A stretch of 64,000 bases of DNA from Verticillium longisporum (GCA_019188255.1 JAETXT010000005.1:5642001-5706000), one strand, 5' to 3'. Counted from the stretch's first letter, positions 1 to 11,979 are shown. Made by a program: numbers and translations. The notes: generated by a model from the letters alone, not told the origin.

Positions 1-1772
1 AGGTGCGGAAAGATCTGGTGATGGCGAAGGCGAGATGGGCCGAGATGTGTCTCTCCGTGAGCTTTCCTGCAACGGCGTAATCCATGAGCGGAGGCCTCTG
101 ATCGTATAATGTACGCAGGTCCGTCGCAATGCCAGCAGCAATATTCATGACCTCCGTTTCGTCCTCCACCGTGCCTCGGGAGCGATGCCACGGATCAATC
201 TTGGAGATACGGCCCATGAAGCTCTGTACCTTCTGATAAAAGACAATGCCTGGTTGGTAGAGAACTTGGAAGAGGACAGCTTCAATATCACCGTCGACAA
301 GGTCATCTTTTGGTCCATCCTCTCCATCACCCTCAAAACTTGCCGGAGAGGCGTCAAACAGCATCAACTCGTCGTCTTGAGCCAGGAAAAGACCGTCACC
401 TCCACCAGACACGGCTCGGCCGTCGAGAATGCGGAACCATAGGAAGAATTGCTTCTCGACCGAGACGATGCCGCTTTTGTTTGCTTCTCGAAAGATAAGA
501 TACGCTCGCTTGAGGTGCAAATGAGCTGCCTCGAGCCTGCTTTCCACAATGTCGACGTAGGCCAGAAAGAAGAGGGAGGTCAGCAGATGCTCTCTGTACT
601 GGCTATGCTCGGTCAGAGATGCCATGTCGAACGCAGCAAGCTCGGCGACGGCACTTTCGTAATGGCCCTGATGAACAGCAGCCCATGGCCCTTCGGAGCG
701 AACGATGAGGACATTAGAGAAGGCGAGTATCGCACAGCGCACCATTCTCGAGACACGGGCCATCTCAACGACGACGTGGCGCATGGCGAGCCACTTCTTC
801 TGGGTCTCAACCTCGGCGAGCAATGGTGGATTGTTCGAGCGAGCAAAAAAGTCAAACAGACGATCGTCGTTACCACCTGCTGGTGGCAGCAGCTGTAACG
901 GTTGATGTTCCGGCTGGACACCGCCCATGGTGTCAAATTTGTCGATGCCCGCTGAATCCAGGGGAGCGCTCATGGAGCCCCGATCCGGTGGCGGAAATGG
1001 CATGACAGCATTGGCTGTTGTCAGCAGAGGACTGACCTGCTGCCAAAAGTCGCCCGAGTCCCACATGAAGCTCGCATAATCGAACACCTCATCGACGGCA
1101 TGGCCCGGCAGAGAGCCAGGGGCATTGGGTGAGCTATCTGTGGCAGGAGAAGGAGGAACAGGACTGGTGACAGAGCCGCTCGCGGCAGCCATCTGCCTTC
1201 TCTGCTGGCTGGTGCTGGATTGGGGACGCCACTTGCACTCGAGGTTGAGTCGCTCGCAGTGGGAGCATCTGGGTCGCTGTTCATCACACTTGACCTTGCG
1301 GCGTCTGGGAGAGTCAGCGTGTGCAAGAGTGTGTTGAGCGGAGCAAGAGTAGATAGTCTGAGAGACCTTGATGAGATGATCAAAGCATCAACGAAAAGCA
1401 CGGGATGCAGGGCTGAGACAGGAAGAGACAGCAGCCGTTGACTCACTTGCATGTCAGACAGCCCTCGCGCGATCGGATGAACCGCCTGCCCGAGGAGGAA
1501 GGCCCCGGACGCGAGGGCACGGCGGATGTGGAGGAGCCATTGGCCGTGCCGGTGGACTGGTTTTGATGGGGAACTGGCAGCTGGAGGAGTTGAGGTGTTG
1601 GCGTTTGCGTTAGGGGGTGAAGGCTGGGGGCTGCGCCTGTGCTTGTGCCTGCACTGGTGACGGTGCCGGTGCTGGCAGTGCTGGCGACACTGGCGACGTT
1701 GATGCTGCCGCTGCCGCTGCCGCTACCATTGCCATTGGCGTCCTGCATGGCGTCGATGCTGCGTCGTCGCAC
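1..1772 (-). CDS. Zn2Cys6 fungal transcription factor (3' end beyond window)
   Basis: Nuclear DNA-binding regulator. Exon 1 is 1447-1772 and exon 2 runs from 1304 past the window edge; the 142-nt intron 1305-1446 (GTGAGT...CAG) splits a Lys codon inside the zinc cluster. Joined, it gives the full six-cysteine pattern CLTCKRRKVKCDE..C..C......C at about residues 105-132. The first 100 residues are Ser/Thr/Gly/Pro-rich and probably disordered. Exon 2 is open for over 430 codons with no further intron seen and has the Trp- and Leu-rich helical character of the Fungal_trans_2 type middle domain; that assignment is by feel rather than search. Start chosen as the first ATG of the open frame. Target genes cannot be inferred; no catabolic or biosynthetic cluster sits directly next to it. 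Confidence 0.88.
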
Positions 1773-2464
1773 GGAGCGGAGTGAATATGGGTGTTGTCGC
1801 TATGGGGGCAGATGCATGATCTTGGGAATCGTTGTCGTTTTGGAGATGGGTCAGAGGCCGAAGCTCAGACTCCGGGCAAAGACTGGAGAATTTCTGAGGA
1901 GACGACCCCGACGGGAGTGTGACTCTGGAGAAACCGGCCCATGTTTTGCGGGGAAGCAGCGACCCAGACCAGACACCACCGTAGCCGCTCCGTCGGAGAA
2001 AGGGCCCTGGTAGTGACTTCCTGAACAGGCCCCGCCGACAATGGAAGACACTAATGCCAGACACGAAGAGGGGCAGCGGGGCAGGAGACATCCATCACGT
2101 GTTGTAAATATCCGAACGAGCACTGCAATGACAACTTTGGGTCGCTTCCTGTACCCAAGCATGATCAGCCGCAACAGACGAGTATTGCAGTATTACCCCC
2201 TCGTGATTGATTCTCAAAGGCTGCCCAGGGTACAGATGATGATAAACCCTCGCGAACAAATGATACAAAATTGTCTGATTCGTTCCCCCCCGAAATGATG
2301 ACCCCAACTCCGTGATGGGCGTCATAAATTGACAACGCCCCAAGAACCCCACCTCTTGCTCCATCTTCATTCTTCCTGCGAGTACAGACAACTGTGCCCC
2401 CTCAGGACGACACCATTCTCGTCAATTCGTTAAGCTGCGTTTGCAGATCCTCCCCATCGACATG

Positions 2465-4081
2465 TCAGCTTCGCCCATCCACACCTGCCACCTGCCCTTG
2501 CGTCGAAGGTAGAACTGCTGGTGGAGGAGCTTGAGGCATCTGATCTGGCGGAGGAGGAGGCTCGTCTGAAGGGGCTGGATTGTTGAACAATGGTCTAGGA
2601 TTGTCCTCGTCCCAGGTCACTTGCTTTTGTTTCTCGAGCTCACGGGCGTTCGATCGTTGCGACTCCGGCAGGGCCTCGATGACGAGCTGTTCTTTGTTTC
2701 TCCTCGACCCTTCCGTATACCATAGTCTGTCCCATGACCGATCCTGAAGAGGGACTTGGTCATGTTAGCATGACCATCAAGCGCCCTTGATTGAGCGCAG
2801 AGGGAGGAACTCACTCGACTGTGCCACCCGGTCGTCTGGTTTCCGGCGCCAGCGCGACAACCATTTTGACTTTTCTGTCCGATCTCTCGCGAAGAGAATG
2901 CTGCGTTCTAAGAGCATCGCGCTCGAGCTAGAAAGAACTGGCCTAGAGTAGAACAAGTGCTTGTATGCCGAGAAGACGTGATTTGCGAAAATAAAGTCGT
3001 TGCTCAGGATTATGTCGCACGGAAGGCCTTCGATGACGTGAAGGTCGCAAATGAAGCTCGCTTTTGATTCCACATCCATCTTCCCCTTGTCAGTGATGGA
3101 TGCAAGGTGCTCCGAAAAATGGCGATAGCGATCGTAATCCAATTCTCGTGAGGCATCCGGCGCATCGTCAAACTGCAGTGCGGCGTTCAACACCATGCCG
3201 TCGGTAAAAACAGTCGACCCATTGACAAGCTCGATGTGTCGTCTGTATTTCTTTCCGCGCCGAATCCTGAATTTGTGACGCCGGGCAAAGTCACCCGATA
3301 CCAGCATCAGATCAGACCCCGTGTCAGGAAACGCACAGGCTGTGGCACCGTTGACAGCGCAGCGCAGGTACTCGTCAGGGGCGTCGTCAAGGAGGAAGAG
3401 TCGTTCCCCGCGTTGTAGACAAGGGCGGACTTTCTCGAAAATGCGGCGACAATTTTCCGTCAAGGTTTTCGTCAGGTTGAGAAACTTCCTTCCCAACACC
3501 ACGTCGTACATGCTGTTGCGCAACACGTGGAACTCGCGGCGATGAACTTGGGTTTCTCCCTGAAATGCGAAGTGACCATCAATCCGGCCAACAACCTCTG
3601 CTTCATGTCCGCTGAGGAGGTGTATTCGTTGAGCTTCGCTTGGTTCGACCTTGAGATTGTGTCGATTTGCAAACCCCTCCGAGACGGCATCTATTCCAGA
3701 GCCCCAATCCGGAAGGGCATCGACAAGAACACCATTCAGGGTGCCCGGCACCTCCCAGCTTCTGATGCCCCCGATATTTGTTTGTTTTGCAGGCCAGTTC
3801 GTGGAGCGTTTTGACTCGAGACGCCCAGTCTGATCATGGCGTTCCCGAGACTGTTTATCGTCCCGAGTGTTCGCGGACATTCTCTCTGTATCGCCAACTG
3901 TAGCTGCATCGGAAGCAACCATTGAACGTTTTGAATGTTCGCGGTCTTTTGGAGCATCGACTTCTTTTCTATTCATCGAAACGTTAAAAGGCTTGATCAA
4001 CCAGAAATATGAATGTTTTGATATTCACCTCAGCCTTGAGACCGTTGTTGCAATCTCATCGCTAGTCGTTTCCCCGCCCAT
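2465..4081 (-). CDS. Double retropepsin-like aspartic protease-domain protein
   Basis: Three-exon model: 4029-4081, 2815-3968 and 2465-2754 (introns 3969-4028 and 2755-2814), 498 residues, in frame throughout. It carries two copies of a retropepsin-like half: DWGSG near residue 105 followed by YDVVLGRKFL, and DTGSD near residue 233 followed later by CDIILSNDF. This is the D(T/S)G plus I/V-L-G-type pattern of retroviral-like aspartic proteases. No reverse transcriptase or integrase lies nearby, so this looks like a host gene rather than a retroelement. In the first copy the middle residue is Trp, so that site may be inactive. The C-terminus is basic then Pro-rich. The last acceptor is an AAG with the branch site only about 10 nt upstream, chosen because it alone keeps the long downstream frame. 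The first exon is less certain and may be longer (see 4062-4618). Confidence 0.65.
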
Positions 4082-4618
4082 TCTTTGATATACGGTCGCC
4101 CAATAAATCATCAAGCTCCATTGGTATGCGCCTTATTCGCCTCCGTAGCCATTCCATTTCCCTTTGTTCAAGGTGCTCGGGTTCTATTGGGATTTTGAAT
4201 CCGAACATGTTACGTCTACGTTACTTCTATCAGCTTTGCGCGCAGTCGAGCACACGACCGAGTGTCTGCATAGCTGTGTTCGGCCGAGACAATGTTTTGG
4301 GTAAGTTACATACCGTCGGATGGCTCGCGCTGCACGTTCGTGAAACTCAGCTAAAGGTGCAGATTGATCCCTGGCGAAAGGGTAGGCTGGTAAACAGATC
4401 AATGAATCCGCCTTGGTTGATGTCACTCTAGATGAAATTGATTTGTTTAAATGACTTGACGTGCCAGAATGAGTAGATGAGCCAAAGAATTCGTACCAGG
4501 CTTGTGAGGTCCCCGCGTGGCCTGCTGATGCGCTTTGCAGAGTCGCACCTCCGCTGACTGATGTTGAAAATCCACCTTCACCGACGAGGGGAACTGGAAC
4601 AGTATGTCCATCAACCAC
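4062..4618 (-). CDS. Hypothetical coding exons upstream of the retropepsin gene
   Basis: Two coding-like segments joined by a plausible intron: 4314-4618 and 4062-4215, intron 4216-4313 (GTATGT, GCTGAT branch, GTAG). The second segment reads as a charged helix rich in Glu/Arg followed by MELDDLLG and ends at a TAG lying about 17 nt inside the proposed first exon of the downstream retropepsin gene. No ATG is found in frame at the 5' end; the segment opens after a TGA at about 4626, so a further 5' exon or a wrong frame is possible. Same-strand genes rarely overlap like this in fungi, so these may be the true 5' exons of the retropepsin gene separated by an indel near 4070. Function unknown. 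Confidence 0.35.
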
Positions 4619-5086
4619 AAATCAGCCTGACCGCTCGCACCCTTGGGCCGCAAGCCGGTGAGGCATTATGCTGTGAGGCGCAGTAACTTCACTGCATACA
4701 TCTTCGACGCCTATTTGTCGACATATAAAGCTGAAGCTCGACCCTTGTTCAATGCCGTGTGACGTTGCGTGTTGACAGCAGGAGGGGGGCAGAAGGAACG
4801 AGGCGATTGAACAGAATCCTGGGCACAGCCGCCCGAGGGCAGTATGCCCTACGCCCGGCCGCAGTTCGTCATACCGTGGCTTGCGTTAGAGACCTCGGAG
4901 TGCAGGTCCAGTGCATCGAATCGTGCGTGACTTGTTTCCTTCGTGTCTAGCGTGCCTCGCTCATCTTTGAAATCATCTACCCTTCCGCCGACGTTGAAAG
5001 AAATGATTGCGTTAGCTGGCCAGTAAATCCACAGCGCTATCCGACAGTGCTTTGTAGCTTTGTACACATTTTTGACTGACCATCCC
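4619..5086. other. Intergenic, divergent promoter region
   Basis: Separates the minus-strand retropepsin unit from the plus-strand DUF6594 gene. A TATA-like ACATATAAAG lies near 4720. No other feature seen. Confidence 0.5.
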
Positions 5087-6097
5087 ATGGATGTCCGAAA
5101 CGTGACGGAGAGACGAGGCTTTCCTACCCTGGCACGAAGGATTGCCGGCATACCAGACTACGAGACGTTTGTTTTCCGTAAATTTGATCGACTCAGCGCT
5201 CGAAATCTTCTTCATCTCGAAGGCAAACTCGCATACCTCGAGTGGAGGCTGGATCAAGTTGATCAACAGGCCGCGCAAAGCCAGAATAACGAGACACTTC
5301 GGTCTATCCATGCATGGGAAGCCTTTGAGAAAAACGCAAAAGATGAGGGCCGGCCCGAACATGAGCGGATGCGTATTGAAATGGATATCGGCAATGTTTT
5401 AAAAGAATATCGTTAGTTCACAACCCCAGAAGCAATATCTGTCGTTGCTAACCGGGGGCGGAGAGAAATAGAAGGAGCGTTGTTACGTCAAAGCCAAATT
5501 GCCGCGCTCGAGTCCCCTCAAAAGAGGGCTCTGAAGGTAGCACGTGCACAGTCGAGAGACCAGATTCATGACGCCCTCGGCAACAAGAGCTACGAACGTC
5601 CGCTTCTCACTGGACTTGCCGGATTGAGACTTGACGAGACAAACCAGAGTGATCTAGTTGCGATTAGGCGGCCAGCTGATGGCGACCTCCTGTCACGTTT
5701 TCTTCAAGACCATTGGATGTTCAAAGTACTTCTTTCCCAGGCATCCCTCATAGCGACACAGCAAACTGACACAAAAAAGACAACACGCCTAACAGAGGAG
5801 ACGGAACACATCGTTGAAAGCCACATCACCTGGGTAGCAGGAATATTCAGCACATTTATCGCGGCGTTGCTCCTGCTTGGAGCAATCGTCGCTCTTCGTC
5901 TTATCAAACAGCAAGATGTGCAGCTGGGAGTGATCGCGATCTTCACTATCCTTTTCTCGGCGAGTGTAAAAGTCATGACCAACGCAAGAAGGGCAGAGAT
6001 TTTCGGCTCGACGGCAGCTTATGCCGCGGTGCTGGTAGTTTTTGTATCTTCATCACCGTCGTCACCTGATTCGACCTGCTGCACGAGCGCGCCATAA
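5087..6097 (+). CDS. DUF6594 domain membrane protein
   Basis: Two exons, 5087-5411 and 5472-6097, with a 60-nt intron (GTTAGT, GCTAAC branch, ATAG); 316 residues. The family hallmarks are present in order: a Phe-Pro-x-Leu opening, FRKFDRLSARNLL, a coiled region ending with the paired EY...LLRQSQIAALESP across the splice site, then a hydrophobic C-terminal third. That third has STFIAALLLLGAIVAL, a second span after QLGVIAIFTILF and the signature TNARRAEIF followed by a third span. DUF6594 proteins are fungal, of unknown role, and predicted to anchor by the C-terminus with the helical part in the cytosol. Start is the first ATG of the frame. The protein stops soon after the third span with a short Ser/Pro/Cys tail. 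It faces the retropepsin gene head to head. Confidence 0.85.
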
Positions 6098-8347
6098 ACA
6101 AGCCATGCCTTCGGGGGGAAGGGGGGTGTTAGGAGTCAGCGAGTATGGTAGACCATTTGAAAGGGCCGACTGATGTGGTCCAGCAGAAACTGACAACCTT
6201 CGATATGCCGCGGCTTTCAATTCTGACCTGTAGCTGGAAGTACTACATGTTGTGTCGTCTTGTCGCTAAACGTAATATATAAAGCTGGAATTGGCCTCTT
6301 CGGGATGATCTGGGCTGATGAAGACTGTAACAGTGCGCCATGCTTTCCTTCTCCGCCAAACTACAACGCGAGTTTGGCAGTAACTGGTCACCGACAGGCC
6401 CATGTTAGTCGTTGAATTGTACTTCCAAGGTCCTAGACCCCTCCAGACACATCGGTCGACTTGAATTAATTGATAAAAGGTGGCATAAACTAAGGCGCAT
6501 TACTTCATCAAACCCTCGGCATGTCCAAGCTGTCCTGAAGAGGCTCGAATCCCGCCTCCAAAATGAGGCCTGTCATAGACTCGACACATCATACCAAGAA
6601 TTATGTATCTGAAGCCGCAAAGGTCTACCCGTACGGCTCGCTCATGGCGCGATTACCACAATATGAACCTACGCGCTTCCAAACAATGTATTCCTGGCAA
6701 GATGATTCCGCCTTGTCAGCACAGTGCGGCGGAGCAGGAATACCTGCGGTTCACTCCGGCGGCCGAAGCCTCAGCACCACTGCCGTTGTTAGTATTGTCA
6801 TCGGGTCACTACTCGGTGCTCCCGCCATCACTATCGTCATCCGGACTCACTGTGTTCGTAAAAGGAGAGAGCGAGCCGGGCACAGGACACCCCGAAACGG
6901 AAAGAACGGTCAGAGGATCCCATGTATGCTTCACGACCCCGATGAGAGCCTTCGATAGTTGCCTCTCTGAGCTTGAAAAGGAAAAGAAAAAAAAAAGAAA
7001 CGTTTGAATTAGTGGGCTTAAGCTTGACTCACCTCTCACCAGGGTCAAAGGAGAGAAAAGCGCATATCTTGTGGCGATGTGTCTTGGTCTGTGACTACGG
7101 TCTGCTACGTGCAGAACAAGGTTATTTCGCGTCCAATGCATCGCCGATGTAATTGATATACATTTCCGTCTTGAATACGTATTTCAACCTGTTCGTAAGG
7201 ATTTCGCAATACTCGTTCATTCGTCTGGATGTTAATCGCCAGATTCTTCGGTTGAACAAACGCAGCGAGACCACCCTTGTGAAGGCCGTTTGGCCAAGCA
7301 CCGTCAAGCTGGTTCTGCTGGTGATCGATTTTCTTGTCACTGTCGTGCAATGCTTGGAGCTGCTTACAACCGGCTGGAATCGCTGCTTGTCTGACGTAAC
7401 AAGCCTCTCATTTCGTTCCTAGGACCTGAGGGACCGAATGTGAGTAAATTGACCATCTTTAATCAATTTTTATGATGATGTGAACGTTGTTCATGTGAAG
7501 TCTTGACCGGCAAGCATCCGGGACGACCGAAACGCGAGTATTCGCGGTTTGCGAGCGTCCCTTGGTATTTTGCAGTCAATTTTTATGTCCGTGACGTGAT
7601 GACCTAACAATTGGCCGGAACGACCCCATCATCTGGATCTGTCAAGGTGGCCTAGACGTCATGTCCTATGGCGGAAGTGAAAGCCTGTGGTCTTGGTGAT
7701 TACGATGACAGCGGCGAGAACGATGAGACTAAGAGTCGCCTTCGCACTTTTCAACACCAGGGTAACCGCTGGCCCTTTTTCTAGGGCGCAAGGTGGGACA
7801 CTGTACATATTTGGGAGCCGCAATCACGAATACGGTTCGCTTAAACAGATCTTACAGATATGGACCGCAAATTAGGTTCCAATGGCGAACAGTGCACGGG
7901 GTTCTCGATGGCCACCCGAATGCTCGGATTCGCGAAGAAGACGAAAACCGAGGGCTCGGCAACTGCGGATCTCGGGAGGGGCTGAGTTCAGGAACATATC
8001 GACCATTCCCCGACATTCGTCCAATCATGAGCTTACTTTCGATCGACAATGGCACGCTCCTGGATTACAAGTCTTCCATCTTAGAGAAGGCGAGGCTGAC
8101 AGGTGCCGAAATCCCGGCCCCCTGAATAGGGAAGTGTTTGAGCCGCCCTCAAGCCTGCGATATGAGTAATAAGCCGCTCGAGAGATGAGGTTGGAATTTC
8201 TCTTCTCTTTCTCTCTCATTCAATCTCAGATATACTTCATTCTCCTTCTGTTCTTCGTCCTCCTCTATTGTTTCCAAGCGCACTTACACACGCTCCTTTT
8301 GGTCTTCCATTCCACACAGGCCGATTTTCGGGCACTCCTTGATCGCA
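6098..8347. other. Long stretch without a supported gene
   Basis: A good TATA element (TAATATATAAAG near 6270) and a short open frame after it (ATG near 6339, interrupted within 25 codons) suggest a transcription start, but no convincing exon chain follows. Two coding-like pieces are visible: a plus-strand frame at 6563-6958 (listed separately) and a minus-strand frame at about 7105-7370, of which neither shows a known domain. The rest looks noncoding. This may be a decayed gene region. Confidence 0.45.
6563..6958 (+). CDS. Small hypothetical protein with one membrane span
   Basis: Open frame of 131 codons from an ATG. A hydrophobic stretch TAVVSIVIGSLLGAPAITIVI around residues 75-95 is followed by a strongly basic VRKRRERAG, the look of a type I or tail region with a cytosolic basic stop-transfer. 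There is no signal peptide and no family I recognise. It could be a 3' exon of a larger gene whose 5' exons lie in 6300-6560, or a chance frame. Confidence 0.25.
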   Translation: MRPVIDSTHHTKNYVSEAAKVYPYGSLMARLPQYEPTRFQTMYSWQDDSALSAQCGGAGIPAVHSGGRSLSTTAVVSIVIGSLLGAPAITIVIRTHCVRKRRERAGHRTPRNGKNGQRIPCMLHDPDESLR

Positions 8348-9370
8348 ATGGCAGCCTCAGAGGATGGAAAAGACGACAAAACTGAATTCGTGCTTTACAG
8401 ATACGACCCCTCGTTGGCGGCAGCTGTCATATTCGCGTTGATTTTCCTTGGCATCACAGGATTCCACACCTACAAGCTCGTCACCACAAAGACATGGTTT
8501 TTTGTATGTATTGTGATCGGCGGCTACAGTAAGTGATGGGTCATTGAACATCTCGGAAGGAAAAGCGTATTAACTCAAGATACAGTGCAAGTAATTGGGT
8601 ATGCCGGTGTACGTTGGCCATCTCGATCTACAGAGAATCGTGCTGACCCACCCAATCTATTAGAGAGCCGTTTCCGCCACACAAAGCCCAGACTGGACAA
8701 CCCCTCCGTACGTCACGCAGACGATATTTCTCCTCATCTCGCCATCTTTATTTGCTGCAAGCATCTATATGATTCTCAGTCGCATCATTCTCGTCGTCGA
8801 CGGCGAGCACTGCTCCCCGATCCGACGCGTCTGGCTGACGAAGCTATTCGTCCTCGGAGATGTCTTGTCGTTTCTGATGCAAAGCGGAGGTAAGCAGCTG
8901 CTCGGCCCATCAGTGCAATATTCTTCTAAACTACTAAAACAGGCGGCGGCATGATGGCTGGTGGTACTCTCGATGCCATGCACAACGGTGAACGAATCGT
9001 CATCCTCGGTCTCATTGTGCAAATTATCTTCTTCACCCTTTTCGCCGTTACGGCGGCACTGTTCCACAGACGATTCGCGCGTAGCGTCGCTGCAAGGGTT
9101 TCGGCCTCGAGCATTCCGTGGCAGAGGTATCTGACAGTCCTCTATGTCGCGTCTGGGCTGATCATGGTGCGCTCGCTCTTCCGCCTAATGGAGTACATCC
9201 AGGGCAACGCCGGCTTCCTCATCTCAAGGGAGGTCTTTATTTACGTCTTTGATGGCGCGTTAATGTTTCTGACCATGGGCGTATTTGCCTGGCAACATCC
9301 TGGGGAGCTCAATGCTTTGCTGGAAGGGATTCCTGGCAAGCACGGCTACCGGTTGGATTCAGTGGGCTAA
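8348..9370 (+). CDS. RTA1-like multispan membrane protein
   Basis: Four exons, 8348-8528, 8586-8608, 8664-8889 and 8943-9370, all with clean GT-AG introns; 285 residues. It is the seven-span RTA1 family, fungal membrane proteins of the RTA1/RSB1/YLR046 group linked to lipid translocation and drug or sterol stress. Visible marks: a short charged N-terminus ending YRYDPSLAAA, the family phrase after exon 2 with GYAGRAV, YMILSRIILVV, LFVLGDVLSFLMQSGGGG in the middle, and the strongly conserved C-terminal block YVASGLIMVRSLFRLMEYI ending in the DGALMF and HPG motif. Exon 2 is only 23 nt, which automated callers often miss. The specific substrate cannot be read from sequence. Confidence 0.93.
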
Positions 9371-9551
9371 AGTAAGGGTTTGAGACGGACATAGGGCCCA
9401 AGACGACAGGGTGTGCAACTTGTGGCGTCTTGTGAGTTGAGAAAATGGCTTTTGTAGTCGACGTATCATGACTGCCAATGGTGACGATGATGGCGTCAGT
9501 CGAGAATCATCGCTTTACACCAACAACACCTCTTCATACGAAGCACTAAAA

Positions 9552-10725
9552 TTACTCTGAAACCCTGAGCACCAGCTTCTCCCCGCTGACCTCCTTGTTC
9601 CTCAACAACTTGAGCCCGTTCTCAACCCGTTCAAGAAGGTTCTTTCCCTCCACCACGCGGTGCGGGTTCGGCCGTACGACGCCTTGTTCTAGGAGTGTTG
9701 GCACAATCTCCGATTGCATCTTCTCCTTGAATTCCTCATTCTGTGTAAACGTCAGCAAATTATCGCACCACCACAAGTAAAAGTAAACCCACTCACCTCA
9801 AGGTAGAAATGCGTCCTCACGCCCGAGACCTCAACACCCTCCTCCCACTTCCCAACGGAAAGCTCCGCCGGGCTGGTCATCTGATACTCTGGCGCCTCCG
9901 TCTCGCTCGCATCCTTGATGATGACAGGCAGCATGACGGCGACCTTGGACCCCCGCCAGCAAGCTTGGTGATCGGCTGCAGCGTCCCCGTCAAGTGTCCG
10001 ATGCAGTCAATGGCATACGGGACCGGCTGCCCTCCGAGATGGGCGCGAATTTGCTCGACGACGTCGTCGTCGCGGTAGTCGAAAGACGTCTTCGCGCCAA
10101 GCTCCCGCAGGTACGCGTGGTTCTTCTTGCTCGCGACGGCGATGAGATTCGTGTAGCCCCAGTGGCGCAGAACTTCAATGGCGTACATGCCCACACTTCC
10201 CGCGCCGCCCCAGAGCAAGATGGGCTTCTCGGCCTCGGGGGGCGTCCAGTCCGCGGGACGGGGCCACGGCAGCGGCAATCCGAGGTCGTGTACGACAGTG
10301 TGGAAGACGGTGATGACGTGGTCCTGCGCCGTGACAGCCTCCTCGGGCTTCAGGTTCTTCGGCACACGGCCGACGAGGAACGACGGCAGGGTCACGTAGG
10401 TTTGCAGCGCGGCTTCTTTGCCGCCGTCGACATTGCGGAACGAGTAGCCGACGACTGAGTCGCCCAGGCTGAGTTCAGGCCCCGTATGTGGGCCGGGGCC
10501 GACGGCGGCGACGGTGCCGGCAAAGGTGTCACCGAGGATGTACGGATAGCTGTCTATGACGAGACCGCCGTCAGCCTGATGAATATGGTAGGGCCCGATG
10601 GCAGCCCAATCGACCTTGACAACGACTTCACCCGCTTGAGGCTCGCGGGTCGGAACGTAAAGCAGGGTCAGCGGCTGGCGGGGGGCCTGAACGGCGACGG
10701 CAGGGTGTGTTGCTGGGAGGGTCAT
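9552..10725 (-). CDS. Zinc-type (MDR) NADPH reductase, apparent frameshift
   Basis: Medium-chain dehydrogenase/reductase of the trans-enoyl-reductase-like branch. Coding runs 10725 to 9797, then intron 9741-9796 (GTGAGT...CACAG), then 9552-9740; about 372 residues once a missing base is allowed for. GroES-like N-terminal half, then the nucleotide-binding WGGAGSVGMYAIEVL and a following Ala-Ser-Lys pair typical of NADPH users. The usual zinc-ligand His-Glu pair is absent, so a zinc-free reductase is likely. The frame breaks at a G5 run (9950-9954): one base appears lost, and the downstream frame continues SKVAVMLP... to a normal family C-terminus (GEKLVLRV). Either an assembly error or a very recent lesion. 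Many such genes sit in metabolite clusters, but no synthase is adjacent here. Confidence 0.85.
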
Positions 10726-11979
10726 TATGACGTCAAACTATGTGGGATGAGGATAGTAGAGAGAGGAGCAGTCACTGAGAAGAGTGTCCGTTGAGTGTCA
10801 ATCAAGAAGTGGCACGATGAAGTGTTTATAGATCATATATATACCCGAAGACTCCAATAGACGCTCATGCGCCTGAACCCTGACAAATATGCTGGGCACG
10901 CCATCGTTTGTCAGCGCGAGGAGAGCTCCGTGGCGATCCTTCACTGGATCCAAAGAAGACAGCACAGAATTGGAGCATGATGTGCGAAAAAGGTGTAAGC
11001 CGGTGGAACTTGGGTCACCTCCTCGGTTAGCGGCATCCCACGGTCGCTCTCAGGTGCAGGACGGTGTTTGCTGTGAAGGCCAGCCACAGTGTGGAAGGGT
11101 TGCTCAGCTCCTGGTGTTCATGTCATTCATGTCAGCAACAGGAGGGCGACAGCGGATGGATGTCTGATTCCTGGACTGAGGCTCATGCCGGCTTATTTTG
11201 ATGGTGGGAGCTTCCATTGGTATTTCAGATAGCCATGCGGGAGGATAAGCACCACTATGGCTCCACTGGCTGTGAACTGTTCGGGTGGCCAAGTTTCGTA
11301 CACCACCTGTGAGGGATCCACGGAGGAGGCCTGGCCTCTTTGGCTCACAGCAGTCGTCAGAAAAGCTAGGTGGTCATGATCAGGGCTCAACTTCAATCCA
11401 TCCGCAGTGGTTGCAGGTATATGAATTTGAATTTCCTCTCCATCGCTTCACTTCGGTGAAAACTCCATCAGTCAGTCTGGGAGTCATCAGTTCCTTGAGC
11501 TGCTGAAGCGGATAGTGCCAAGGCTAGGAGTCAGCGACAGTCGACATGGACTGACGGCCTGCCATCACAACGAACCAGGATATCCAAACCAGAACGAGCG
11601 TCCAGACCAATTGACGGCTCGAAAGAAACTGGGACTCTCTCATGAGCCATGTCTTGGTCATCTGGCATGACCTTGTCTCCAGCAATAGACAGATAGAGCG
11701 GAACCATCATGAGCGGGTACCATCGGATCAGGCCTGAGTGCCGTCGGTCGCATCGGCACGCCCTTGGACGACATGTCTGCCCCTCATTCACGCTGGAGTC
11801 ACAGAGCTTGGTGCGAGTCACCGTATCTCCAGTCACTTTTGGTCCGACGTCGGCTGGCTTTGAGCCGGCGCGGACAAATGTTTAAATATCAATGCCTTTT
11901 CATCTGGGCCCCAGACCAGGTCGATGGCTTCCAATTCATTCGAGATCATCTCTCTTAGAAGTCCCAGATCCTCATTTGC
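10726..11979. other. Intergenic region between divergent genes
   Basis: Promoter space shared by the reductase (minus) and the class-V PLP enzyme (plus). Apart from the TATA-like site near 10840, no gene or repeat is seen; the short frames here have no domain and no splice logic. Confidence 0.5.
10835..10844 (-). promoter_or_regulatory. TATA-like element of the reductase gene
   Basis: Run of alternating T/A (reads TATATATATG on the minus strand) about 110 nt upstream of the ATG at 10725, a usual position for a fungal TATA element. Confidence 0.4.
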
